Program-made: the position numbers and the translations under genes
DNA from: Quadrisphaera sp. INWT6
GTDB lineage: Bacteria > Actinomycetota > Actinomycetes > Actinomycetales > Quadrisphaeraceae
Direction of reading: 5' to 3'
Length of the DNA stretch: 64,000 nucleotides
NCBI RefSeq assembly: GCF_015390235.1
Contig: NZ_VUOH01000002.1
Span: forward strand, 620,001 to 684,000
In this document: positions 25,849-34,341 of the stretch, piece by piece
Position numbering within the stretch: the first letter of the stretch is position 1
Layout: each line of letters starts with the position of its first letter
Notes under the pieces: model-generated
Databases searched by the model: none
The model's input: the letters and a program-made list of their open reading frames with translations, nothing else
What the model was told of the DNA's origin: nothing

Positions 25849-26544
25849 ATGAGCACCGCCACACCGCCGGCGACATCCCCGGCCGCGCCCGCAGCCCCGC
25901 GCCGCCGCCCGACCGCCCCGCGCTCTCGCGGGCGCCTGGTCGTCACCGCTGCCGTGCTCGTGGTCCTGGCCGCTGCCGCCCTGAGCACGAAGGTCGTGCC
26001 GAACGACTCCGAGCTGCTCGTCGGACCCGCGGCCTTCGACGCCGCGGCCTACGGCGAGGAGCGCTTCGGCGAGGTGCAGGCCTACGCCACCGAGAAGGCG
26101 GTCCCCGCCGCCGAGCTCGCCACCGCCCTGCAGGCGGACCCCCAGGCGGCCACGCAGTACGGCGTCGCCAGCAGCAGCGGCATCGGAGCCGTCGTCCCGG
26201 TCAGCCTCACCGGGACCGTCGGCGCTCCGGACCAGACCGGCCTGCCGGTGGTCACGGTCCCCGGCGTCCCGGAGGGCTTCCTCGTGCACGTGCAGCTGGG
26301 CCCGGCGGTCAACGGCACGGACCTGCGCGACGTCACGGGCGACGTCTCGCTCAACGACTTCGAGAACCAGATCCAGTACCAGGACGCCGGCGCCGCCCTC
26401 AACGACCAGCTGAAGGCGCAGGTCCTCGCCCCCTACGCCGGACAGGACCTGACGGGGCGCACGATCACCGCGGTCGGGGTGGTCACGCTGATCAACCCCC
26501 AGAGCTGGAGCGTGACGCCCGTCTCCCTCGAGGTGCAGCCGTGA
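25849..26544 (+). CDS. DUF2291 family protein
   Basis: A 231-residue protein with one N-terminal membrane anchor (about residues 30-47, RLVVTAAVLVVLAAAALS) and an extracytoplasmic DUF2291 domain. It has no lipobox Cys, unlike the proteobacterial lipoproteins of this family. DUF2291 genes are habitually found with RbsABC-type sugar/polyol ABC transporters and are suspected accessory components; the molecular role is not established. GGAGG lies about 10 nt upstream of the ATG. It overlaps the ATPase gene by 4 bp, arguing for stoichiometric co-expression. Confidence 0.82.
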   Translation: MSTATPPATSPAAPAAPRRRPTAPRSRGRLVVTAAVLVVLAAAALSTKVVPNDSELLVGPAAFDAAAYGEERFGEVQAYATEKAVPAAELATALQADPQAATQYGVASSSGIGAVVPVSLTGTVGAPDQTGLPVVTVPGVPEGFLVHVQLGPAVNGTDLRDVTGDVSLNDFENQIQYQDAGAALNDQLKAQVLAPYAGQDLTGRTITAVGVVTLINPQSWSVTPVSLEVQP

Positions 26545-28073
26545 CGGCCGCGGCGCCCGTCGCCGACGAGGTCGTGCTGCAGGCGCGCGACGTCGTGAAG
26601 ACGTACGGCGCCACGCGCGCGCTCAAGGGCGTCGCCTTCGACGTCCACCGCGGCCGGGTGACGACGCTGTTCGGCGAGAACGGCGCGGGCAAGTCGACGC
26701 TGATGAAGATCCTGTCCGGGGTCACCCAGCCGACGTCGGGCCAGATCGTGCTGGACGGCGAGCCGGTGGACATCACCAGCACCGTCGACGCCCGCGAGCG
26801 CGGCATCTCGATCATCCACCAGGAGCTCAGCCTCGCGCCGAACCTCAGCGTGCGCGACAACCTCTTCATGGGCCGCGAGCTGCGCGGCCCGCTGGGGGTC
26901 GACTTCGCCGAAGAGACCCGCCAGGCGCGGGAGGTGCTGGCCGGTCTGGGGCAGGCGATCGACCCCGCGACGCCGGTGGCCGACCTGCGCGTCGGGCAGC
27001 AGCAGCTGGTGGAGATCGCACGGGCCCTGCTCGTGGACTCCCGCATCCTCATCATGGACGAGCCGACGTCCGCGCTGTCGGCCTCCGAGGTCGAGGTGCT
27101 CTTCGGCGTGGTGCGCGACCTCACCGCGAGCGGCGTGTCCATCGTCTACATCTCCCACCACCTCGAGGAGGCCCTCGAGATCACCGACTACGCGGTCGTC
27201 CTGCGCGACGGGGCCATCACGGCAGCGGCCCACCGGTCGCAGATCGACCTCGAGTGGGTCGTGCAGCAGATGGTCGGTGACTCCTACGACCTGGGCTCCC
27301 CGCCGACCGGGTACGAGCTCACCACCCCGGCCCTCGAGGTGCACGAGCTGAGCGTGCCCGACGTGGAGAACCCTGAGCGCTCCGTCGTCGACCGCGTCTC
27401 CCTCACGGTCCGGGCCGGGGAGGTCGTCTGCCTCTACGGGCTCATGGGCGCCGGGCGCACCGAGCTCCTCGAGGCCCTCGCGGGACGGGTGCCCACCACC
27501 GGCGGGCGGGTGCTGCTCAAGGGCGAGGACGTCGCCGGCCTCAGCATCGCCCGGCGCATCGAGCGCGGCCTGGGCCTGGTGCCCGAGGACCGCCAGCGCG
27601 ACGGCCTGGTGCAGACCATGAGCGTCGGGCAGAACCTCTCGCTCGCCTCGCTGCGCTCCTTCGTCCGCGGCGCCGTCGTCTCCCGCCGCGGGGAGCGCGC
27701 CGTGGTCGAGGAGGGCATCCGCAGCGTGCGGGTGAAGACGTCCGGCGGTGGAGCGCCGATCGGCTCGCTGTCCGGTGGCAACCAGCAGAAGGTCGTCATC
27801 GGCAAGGTCCTCGCCACCCACCCCGACGTCGTCCTTTTGGACGAGCCGAGCCGCGGCATCGACATCGGCGCCAAGGGCGAGGTGTTCCGACTGCTGGCGG
27901 AGAAGGCGCGCGAGGGGCTGGCGGTCGTGTACTCGACCTCGGAGCTCAACGAGTGCTTCGCGATCGCCCACCGGATCGTCGTGCTGTCCCGCGGGCGCAT
28001 CGCTGCGGAGTTCGGCCCCGACGTCCGCAAGGACCAGATCATGGCCGCCTCCGGCGAGGCCGCCACCCACTGA
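26541..28073 (+). CDS. Sugar/polyol ABC transporter ATP-binding protein (RbsA/EryE type)
   Basis: Duplicated ATPase of a carbohydrate importer, 510 residues. Domain 1 (about 10-250) has FGENGAGKSTLMKIL, the LRVGQQQLVEIARAL signature region and LIMDEPTSAL. Domain 2 (about 265-505) has the degenerate YGLMGAGRTELLEAL loop, LSGGNQQKVVIGKVL and LLDEPSRGID, as usual for RbsA-like proteins. The GTG 26541 start overlaps the DUF2291 gene. It energises uptake of the polyol catabolised by the neighbouring enzymes. Confidence 0.95.
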   Translation: MTAAAPVADEVVLQARDVVKTYGATRALKGVAFDVHRGRVTTLFGENGAGKSTLMKILSGVTQPTSGQIVLDGEPVDITSTVDARERGISIIHQELSLAPNLSVRDNLFMGRELRGPLGVDFAEETRQAREVLAGLGQAIDPATPVADLRVGQQQLVEIARALLVDSRILIMDEPTSALSASEVEVLFGVVRDLTASGVSIVYISHHLEEALEITDYAVVLRDGAITAAAHRSQIDLEWVVQQMVGDSYDLGSPPTGYELTTPALEVHELSVPDVENPERSVVDRVSLTVRAGEVVCLYGLMGAGRTELLEALAGRVPTTGGRVLLKGEDVAGLSIARRIERGLGLVPEDRQRDGLVQTMSVGQNLSLASLRSFVRGAVVSRRGERAVVEEGIRSVRVKTSGGGAPIGSLSGGNQQKVVIGKVLATHPDVVLLDEPSRGIDIGAKGEVFRLLAEKAREGLAVVYSTSELNECFAIAHRIVVLSRGRIAAEFGPDVRKDQIMAASGEAATH

Positions 28074-28124
28074 GCGCCGGCGCCGTCGCGCCCCGCCTCC
28101 CCTCGCCGTCGAGGAAGGACCCCC

Positions 28125-29252
28125 ATGAGCTCGTCCACCACCACCGCCCCGGCCCGCAGGCGCACCGACCTCGGTGCGCTGCTGCTCGAGGGCCGCGCCT
28201 TCCTGGCGCTCGTCGCGATCTTCGTGATCTTCTCCGCGCTCGCGCCGAACGCGTACCCCACCGTCTCCAACGTCCTGGTCATGGCTTCCCACGTGGCGAT
28301 CTACGCGCTGCTGGCGATGGGCATGCTGCTGGTCATCCTCAACGGCGGCATCGACCTGTCGGTGGGGTCCACGCTGGGGATGGCGGGCATGGTCGCCGGC
28401 TTCCTCATGCAGGGCGTGGACCTGTCGCCCTTCGGGATCGCCTCGACCCTCTTCCCACCGGTGTGGGTCGTGGCCCTGGCAGCCATCGGGGTCGGGGCGC
28501 TGATCGGCCTGGTGAACGGCGTGCTCGTCGCGCGGTTCGGCGTCGCGCCGTTCGTGGCGACGCTCGGCACCCTCTACGCCGTCCGCGGCCTCGCCAGCCT
28601 CATGACCAACGGCCTGACCTACAACTCGTTCGGCGGTGACCAGGCCCTCGGCAACACCGGCTTCGCCTGGCTCGGCTTCAACCGCATCGCGACCGTGCCG
28701 ATCGGCGTGCTGGTGATGGTCGCCGTGGCCGTCGCCCTGTCCGGGGTGCTGAACCGCTCGGTCTTCGGCCGCTGGCTGTACGCCTCCGGCGGCAACGAGC
28801 GCGCCGCGGAGCTGTCGGGGGTGCCCGTCAAGCGCGTCAAGATCTGGGTCTACGTGGTCTCCGGCGTCACGGCCGCGATCGCCGGGCTCATCCTGACCTC
28901 CCAGCTCACCTCCGCGGGGCCCACGGCGGGCACGACGTACGAGCTCACCGCCATCGCGGCCGTCGTCATCGGGGGCGCCGCCCTCTCGGGCGGTCGCGGG
29001 ACCGTGCGCGGCACGCTGCTCGGCGCCTTCGTCATCGGCTTCCTGTCCGACGGGCTCGTGATCGTCGGCGTCTCCGTCTACTGGCAGACCGTCTTCACCG
29101 GCGCCGTCATCGTCGCGGCCGTGCTCCTGAACTCGGTCCAGTACCGCGGCGGTCGCCGTGCGTCGGCGCGGAGCGCCGGCGGCGGTGGCGCTCCGGGGGC
29201 GCAGCCCGCTCCTCCCGCCCCTCCGAGGTCGCCCACCACCGCCTCCGTCTGA
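28125..29252 (+). CDS. Sugar/polyol ABC transporter permease (RbsC/EryF type)
   Basis: A 375-residue inner-membrane subunit with 8-10 membrane segments. RbsC-type landmarks are GMLLVILNGGIDLSVGS near residue 65, YASGGNERAAELSGVPV (the ATPase-coupling region) and TAIAAVVIGGAALSGGRGTVRG. The C-terminal 35 residues are a Gly/Ala/Pro-rich tail. Starts at ATG 28125 after a GAGGAAGGA ribosome-binding site, 51 bp past the ATPase gene. Confidence 0.95.
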   Translation: MSSSTTTAPARRRTDLGALLLEGRAFLALVAIFVIFSALAPNAYPTVSNVLVMASHVAIYALLAMGMLLVILNGGIDLSVGSTLGMAGMVAGFLMQGVDLSPFGIASTLFPPVWVVALAAIGVGALIGLVNGVLVARFGVAPFVATLGTLYAVRGLASLMTNGLTYNSFGGDQALGNTGFAWLGFNRIATVPIGVLVMVAVAVALSGVLNRSVFGRWLYASGGNERAAELSGVPVKRVKIWVYVVSGVTAAIAGLILTSQLTSAGPTAGTTYELTAIAAVVIGGAALSGGRGTVRGTLLGAFVIGFLSDGLVIVGVSVYWQTVFTGAVIVAAVLLNSVQYRGGRRASARSAGGGGAPGAQPAPPAPPRSPTTASV

Positions 29253-29343
29253 GACCACCACCGCACCACCGCTCGACAGCTCTCCCCCCGGCCCCACCCG
29301 CTCAGCGCCGCCGGTGACGTCGGCGCCCCTCGGAAGGAACACC

Positions 29344-30354
29344 ATGAAGCGCAGGTCCGTGCTCGCCCTCGCCAGCAGCGGCGCCCTCGCCCTCGCCCTC
29401 ACCGCCTGCGGTGGCGGCGCGAGCGACCCGGGCACCTCGGCGAGCGCCGGGGGCTCCGGTGGTGGGAGCGCCGCCGCCGGCGGGCTCATCACGATCATCG
29501 TGAACGACCCCTCGAACCCGTACTGGGCCGCGGAGGGCGACTCCGCCAAGGCCGCCGCCGAGGAGCTCGGCTACACGGCCACCGTGGCCGCCCACCGCGG
29601 TGACACGAACACCGAGAGCCAGCTCGTCGACACCGCCATCTCGAACGGCTCGAAGGCGCTGCTGCTCGACCCCGCGAACGCCGACGGCTCCGTGGGCGCC
29701 GTGCAGAAGGCCGACGCCGCCGGCATCCCGGTCTTCCTCATCAACGCCGAGATCAACCAGACCGGCATCGCCAAGGCCCAGCTGGTCTCCAACAACGCCC
29801 AGGGCGCAGCTCTCGGGGCCCAGCAGTGGGCGCAGCTGGTGGGCCAGGACGGCCAGTACGCCGAGCTGCTGGGCGCGCCCAGCGACAACAACGCCGCGAC
29901 GCGCTCCAACGGCTACCAGACCGTCCTGTCGCAGTACCCGGGTCTGAAGGAGGTCGCCGAGCAGGTCGCCAACTGGGACCGCACCGAGGGCCACGACAAG
30001 ATGCAGGCGATGCTGCAGGGCAACCCCGGCATCAACGCCGTGATCTCCGGCAACGACGAGATGGCGCTCGGGGCGATCGCGGCGCTGCAGGAGTCCGGGC
30101 AGATCGTGCAGATGAAGGCGATCGGCGGCTTCGACGGCTCCCCCGACGCGGTCGACGCCATCAAGGCCGGCACGCTGTCGTACACCGTGCTCCAGCCGGT
30201 GGTGACCTTCTCCCAGGAGGCGGTCAAGCAGGCCGACACCTTCCTGAAGACCGGTGAGACCGGTGTCAGCGAGGAGAAGCAGGCCTTCGACTGCATCCTC
30301 ATCACCAAGGACAACGTCGACCAGTACACGGCGCCCTTCACGATGTCGCAGTGA
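29344..30354 (+). CDS. Sugar/polyol ABC transporter substrate-binding lipoprotein (RbsB/EryG type)
   Basis: A periplasmic-binding-protein-1-like receptor of 336 residues. It has a lipoprotein signal with lipobox LTAC (Cys22), then a low-complexity Gly/Ser/Ala linker to about residue 48. The binding domain starts IIVNDPSNPYWAAEGDSAKAAAEELGY and includes LLDPANADGSVGAV and ISGNDEMALGAIAAL, typical of pentose/polyol receptors. GGAAGGA lies 6 nt upstream of ATG 29344. The ligand is inferred to be a C4 polyol from the enzymes nearby. Confidence 0.94.
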   Translation: MKRRSVLALASSGALALALTACGGGASDPGTSASAGGSGGGSAAAGGLITIIVNDPSNPYWAAEGDSAKAAAEELGYTATVAAHRGDTNTESQLVDTAISNGSKALLLDPANADGSVGAVQKADAAGIPVFLINAEINQTGIAKAQLVSNNAQGAALGAQQWAQLVGQDGQYAELLGAPSDNNAATRSNGYQTVLSQYPGLKEVAEQVANWDRTEGHDKMQAMLQGNPGINAVISGNDEMALGAIAALQESGQIVQMKAIGGFDGSPDAVDAIKAGTLSYTVLQPVVTFSQEAVKQADTFLKTGETGVSEEKQAFDCILITKDNVDQYTAPFTMSQ

Positions 30355-30371
30355 CCTCCGCCTGAGGCACT

Positions 30372-30417
30372 GCGGGGCCGGTGGTCCCCCTCCCTGGAGG
30401 CGGACCACCGGCCCCGC
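30372..30417 (+). terminator. Long hairpin closing the ABC transporter operon
   Basis: Perfect 16-bp arms (30372-30387 and 30402-30417) around a 14-nt loop, starting 17 nt after the receptor stop. GC-only stem with no T-run. It separates the transporter from the FGGY kinase. Confidence 0.8.
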
Positions 30418-30451
30418 GGCGTCCTGGTACCCACGATGTACCGTCCCGGAC

Positions 30452-31939
30452 GTGGACGAGGTGGTGCTGGGCGTCGACCTCGGCACCTCCTCGTCGAAAG
30501 CGGTCCTGACCACGCCGGACGGCGCCGTCGTCGCCCGCGCCCAGCGGGACCACCGCGTCAGCCTCCCCCGCCCCGGCTGGGCCGAGGTCGACGCCGAGGC
30601 GGTCTGGTGGAGCGAGGTCGTCTCGCTGTGCCGGGAGCTGGTGGGGTCGGCAGCGGGAGTCGGCGCGCCGAGGGTCGCCGCCGTGGCCGTCAGCGGCGTC
30701 GGTCCCTGCCTCGTGGTGGTCGACGCCGCCGGCAGGCCCTTGCGCCCCGCGGTGCTGTACGGCATCGACACCCGGGCGCAGTCCCAGATCGAGCGGCTGA
30801 CGCTCCGGTACGGACCGGAGGCCCTGCTGGCGCGCTGCGGCAAGGCGCTCAGCAGCCAGGCCGTCGGCCCCAAGCTGGCTTGGGTCCGCGACGAGGAGCC
30901 GGAGCTCTACGCCCGCGCCGCCCGCTGGCACGGCTCGAGCAGCTGGGTGGTCGAGCAGCTCACCGGTGAGCACGTCCAGGACCACGCCACCGCCAGCCAG
31001 TGCGACCCCCTCTACGACCTGCCGGCTCGCGACTGGGCCCGCGACTGGGCGCACGAGGTGGCCCCGGGGCTGCCCCTGCCGCGCCTGGCCTGGCCCGCCG
31101 AGGTGGTGGGCACCGTCACCGCCGCCGCTGCCGCTGCCACCGGGCTGGCACCCGGGACGCCCGTCGTGGCCGGGACGGTCGACGCCTGGGCCGAGGCGCA
31201 CAGCGCCGGGGTGCGCTCCCCCGGTGACACGATGCTCATGTACGGCTCGACGGCCTTCGTGCTGCAGGTCGTCGACGGCCTGCGCTCCGGGCCCGGCGTC
31301 TGGGCCACGAGCGGCACGGACCCCGGTCAGTACACGCTGTCCGGGGGGACGGCGACGGCGGGTGCCCTCACGGAGTGGGTGCGGGACCTGACCGGCCGGG
31401 CGCCCTGGCCGGAGCTCCTCTCGGAAGCGGCAGCGGTGCCCCCCGGGGCGGAGGGCCTGCTGGTGCTGCCGCACTTCGCCGGGGAGCGCACGCCCCTGTA
31501 CGACCCGCAGGCCCGCGGGGTGCTCGCCGGTCTGACGCTGCGCCACGGACGGGGCCACCTCGTGCGCGCCGCCTACGAGGGGACCGCCCTGGCGATCGAC
31601 CAGGTGCTCGACGCCGTCAGCGAGGTCGGGGGTCCTCCTGGACGCCTCGTGGCCGTGGGCGGCGGCACCCGGAGCCAGCTGTGGCTGCAGGTGGTCAGCG
31701 ACGTGACCGGGCTGGTGCAGCACGTGCCCCGGGAGACCGTGGGCGCCTGCTACGGCGGCGCGCTGCTCGCAGCCACGGGAGCGGGCCTGGTACCACCCGG
31801 GACGGACTGGTCCCACCCCGAGCGGACGGTGGAGCCGGTGCCGGCGAACGTCGAGCGCTACCGGGAGCTGACCGAGGTCTACGCCGATCTGCAGGTGGCC
31901 AGCCGGGACGCGGTGCACCGGCTGGCCACGAGCGGCTGA
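30452..31939 (+). CDS. FGGY family carbohydrate kinase, xylulokinase-like
   Basis: A 495-residue sugar/polyol kinase. The N-terminal ATPase fold starts VVLGVDLGTSSSKAVL. GTVDAWAEAHSAG, DTMLMYGSTAFVL, the FAGERTPLYDPQARGVLAGLTL block and VGGGTRSQLWLQVVSDV follow, as in xylulokinases. EryA erythritol kinases are in the same superfamily, so substrates could be a tetrulose, xylulose or erythritol. GTG 30452 follows a TACCGT box (30439-30444) by 7 nt, suggesting its own leaderless transcript after the terminator. Confidence 0.85.
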   Translation: MDEVVLGVDLGTSSSKAVLTTPDGAVVARAQRDHRVSLPRPGWAEVDAEAVWWSEVVSLCRELVGSAAGVGAPRVAAVAVSGVGPCLVVVDAAGRPLRPAVLYGIDTRAQSQIERLTLRYGPEALLARCGKALSSQAVGPKLAWVRDEEPELYARAARWHGSSSWVVEQLTGEHVQDHATASQCDPLYDLPARDWARDWAHEVAPGLPLPRLAWPAEVVGTVTAAAAAATGLAPGTPVVAGTVDAWAEAHSAGVRSPGDTMLMYGSTAFVLQVVDGLRSGPGVWATSGTDPGQYTLSGGTATAGALTEWVRDLTGRAPWPELLSEAAAVPPGAEGLLVLPHFAGERTPLYDPQARGVLAGLTLRHGRGHLVRAAYEGTALAIDQVLDAVSEVGGPPGRLVAVGGGTRSQLWLQVVSDVTGLVQHVPRETVGACYGGALLAATGAGLVPPGTDWSHPERTVEPVPANVERYRELTEVYADLQVASRDAVHRLATSG

Positions 31940-31956
31940 GCCCCCTCGCGGGGCCC
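31940..31956. terminator. Short hairpin between convergent FGGY kinase and glpK
   Basis: GCCCC/GGGGC arms with a short loop in the 19-bp gap between two stop codons. It is weak but the only structure available to end either message. Confidence 0.35.
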
Positions 31957-31958
31957 CG

Positions 31959-33476
31959 TCAGTCGTCGTCCTCGTCGACCCAGTCCAGGGTGCGCTGCAC
32001 GGCCTTGCCCCACTTGCGGTAGTACCGGTCCGCCACCGCGCGATCCATCGAGGGCTCCCACCTCTTGTCCTCGGCCCACTGCGCGGTCAGCTCGTCCTCG
32101 TCGGCCCAGAAGCCCACGGCCAGGCCCGCCGCGTACGCCGCGCCCAGCGCCGTCGTCTCGGCGATCTTCGGGCGGACCACCGGCACGCCCAGCACGTCGG
32201 CCTGGAACTGCATCAGCAGCTCGTTGGCGATCATCCCGCCGTCCACGCGGAGCTCGGTGAGGTCGACGCCGGAGTCGGCGTTCATCGCCTCCAGCACCTC
32301 GCGGGTCTGGTAGGCCGTGGCCTCCAGCACCGCGCGGGCCAGGTGCCCGCGGTTGACGTAGCGGGTCAGCCCGACGATGGCGCCGCGGGCGTCGGAGCGC
32401 CAGTGCGGGGCGAACAGCCCCGAGAACGCCGGCACGAAGTAGGCGCCGCCGTTGTCGTCGACCGACCTCGCCACCGCCTCGATCTCCGCGGCCCCGCCGA
32501 TCAGGCGCAGGTTGTCGCGCACCCACTGCACCAGCGAGCCGGTGACCGCGATGGAGCCCTCCAGCGCGTACACCGGCTTCCGGTCGCCGATCTGGTAGCA
32601 GAGCGTGGTGAGCAGGCCGTTCTTCGACGGCACGGCCTCCTCACCGGTGTTGAGCAGCATGAAGTTGCCGGTGCCGTAGGTGTTCTTGGCCATGCCCTTG
32701 GTGAAGCAGACCTGCCCGAAGGTCGCGGCCTGCTGGTCGCCCAGGGACCCCGCGATCGGCACCCCGGCCAGCAGCCCCTGCGCGCGCGCCTTGCCGTACA
32801 CCTCCGAGTTGGACACGATCCGCGGCAGCATCGAGGTGGGGATGCCCATCTCGGCGGCGATGTCCTCGTCCCAGCTCAGGGTGCGGTAGTCCATGAGCAT
32901 CGTGCGGGAGGCGTTGGAGACGTCGGTGATGTGGAGGCCGCCGTCGACGCCGCCGGTCATGTTCCAGATCAGCCAGGTCTCGATGGTGCCCATGACCAGG
33001 TCACCCGACTCGGCCTTCTCGCGGGCGCCGTCGACGTTGTCGAGGATCCACTTCACCTTGGGCCCGGCGAAGTAGGTGGCCAGCGGCAGGCCGACCCTGT
33101 CCTTGTAGCGCTCCGCTCCCCCGCCGAGCTCGCCCAGCTCGCGCACGATCCTGTCGGTGCGGGTGTCCTGCCAGACGATCGCGTTGTAGACGGGCCTGCC
33201 GGTGGTCCTGTCCCACACGACCGCGGTCTCGCGCTGGTTGGTGATGCCGACGGCGGCGATGTCGCCGGCGCTGACGTTGCCCTTGCCCAGGGCCTGCCCG
33301 ACGACCTCGCGGGTGTTCGACCAGATCTCCTCGGGGTCGTGCTCGACCCAGCCCGCTCTCGGGAAGATCTGCTGGTGCTCCTTCTGACCGACGGAGACGA
33401 CCTTCCCGTCGTGGTCGAAGAGCATGCAGCGGGTGCTGGTGGTGCCCTGGTCGATGGCGGCGATGACACTGGCCAC
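31959..33476 (-). CDS. glpK: Glycerol kinase
   Basis: Phosphorylates glycerol to sn-glycerol 3-phosphate with ATP, 505 residues. Full-length and canonical: [66 protein letters not shown] and [20 protein letters not shown] 33476 has GGAGGA 6 nt upstream. It is the last gene of a glpD1-glpF-glpK run with gaps of about 70 bp each. Confidence 0.98.
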   Translation of the reverse strand: MASVIAAIDQGTTSTRCMLFDHDGKVVSVGQKEHQQIFPRAGWVEHDPEEIWSNTREVVGQALGKGNVSAGDIAAVGITNQRETAVVWDRTTGRPVYNAIVWQDTRTDRIVRELGELGGGAERYKDRVGLPLATYFAGPKVKWILDNVDGAREKAESGDLVMGTIETWLIWNMTGGVDGGLHITDVSNASRTMLMDYRTLSWDEDIAAEMGIPTSMLPRIVSNSEVYGKARAQGLLAGVPIAGSLGDQQAATFGQVCFTKGMAKNTYGTGNFMLLNTGEEAVPSKNGLLTTLCYQIGDRKPVYALEGSIAVTGSLVQWVRDNLRLIGGAAEIEAVARSVDDNGGAYFVPAFSGLFAPHWRSDARGAIVGLTRYVNRGHLARAVLEATAYQTREVLEAMNADSGVDLTELRVDGGMIANELLMQFQADVLGVPVVRPKIAETTALGAAYAAGLAVGFWADEDELTAQWAEDKRWEPSMDRAVADRYYRKWGKAVQRTLDWVDEDDD

Positions 33477-33546
33477 GTCGTTCCTCCGGTGCGTCGTTGC
33501 AGGTGGTGGGTTGCAGGTGGTCTAGCAGGTGGTGGTGCGGAGCGCC

Positions 33547-34272
33547 TCAGAAGACCTGGGAGACCAGGCCGGCGAGCACGCCGCCGATGACGGGCCCGGC
33601 GACCGGCACCCAGGCGTAGCCCCAGTCGCTGGAGCCCTTGTGACGGATCGGGAGCAGGGCGTGGGCGATGCGCGGGCCCAGGTCGCGGGCGGGGTTGATG
33701 GCGTAGCCCGTGGGCCCGCCGAGCGAGGCGCCGATGGCGACGACGAGCAGCGCCACGTTCAGGGGCCCGACCTCGGTGGGCGTGTTGCCGAACTGGATCA
33801 CCACGTAGACCAGCGTGAACGTGGCGATCACCTCGGTGACGAGGTTCCAGCCGTAGCTGCGGATCTCCGGCCCGGTGGAGAAGGTGCCCAGCACCACGGC
33901 GCCGTCCTCCTCGGCGTCGTAGTGCTTGCGGTAGACCAGCCAGGCGAGCACGGCGCCGATGACCGCACCGACCACCTCCGCCACCAGGTAGGTCACGGTG
34001 CTGCCGAAGGTCACCGGCACGTCGGGGGCGTACTCGGAGGCCCCCGAGGCCAGCAGGCCCAGGGTCACCGCGGGGTTGAGGTGGCCACCGGAGCGCCAGG
34101 CGGCGAAGACGCCGACGAAGACCGCCAGGCCCCAGCCGAAGCTGACGAGCAGCCAGTCCGCGCCCCTGCCCTTGGTCCGGGCGAGGGTGACGTTGGCGAC
34201 CACGCCGACGCCGAAGAGGACCAGCAGCGCGGTGCCGAAGACCTCCGAGAAGAAGACGCTGGTGAGTGACAC
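33547..34272 (-). CDS. glpF: MIP/aquaporin family glycerol facilitator
   Basis: A six-helix channel for glycerol entry, 241 residues, with both signature half-helices: GGHLNPAVTLG (about residues 62-72) and YAINPARDLGPR (about 190-201). The Asp after the second NPAR is the usual mark of glycerol rather than water channels. GTG 34272 is preceded by AGAGAGGT. It lies between glpD1 and glpK. Confidence 0.95.
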   Translation of the reverse strand: MSLTSVFFSEVFGTALLVLFGVGVVANVTLARTKGRGADWLLVSFGWGLAVFVGVFAAWRSGGHLNPAVTLGLLASGASEYAPDVPVTFGSTVTYLVAEVVGAVIGAVLAWLVYRKHYDAEEDGAVVLGTFSTGPEIRSYGWNLVTEVIATFTLVYVVIQFGNTPTEVGPLNVALLVVAIGASLGGPTGYAINPARDLGPRIAHALLPIRHKGSSDWGYAWVPVAGPVIGGVLAGLVSQVF

Positions 34273-34341
34273 GGGCGGACCTCTCTGTCCGGGGTCCCGC
34301 CGGGGGTTCGACGGGGTCGTGCTGGGTCGAGCGTGGTGGGG

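Noticed and set aside
22642-26289. A 1215-codon minus-strand open frame
   Set aside because: Antisense to the isomerase, eltD and DUF2291 genes, low-complexity protein, no ribosome-binding site or domain.
24966-28073. A 1035-codon frame that would fuse eltD antiframe sequence to the ABC ATPase
   Set aside because: Only the part from GTG 26541 resembles the ATPase; the upstream part is an out-of-frame reading of eltD and DUF2291.
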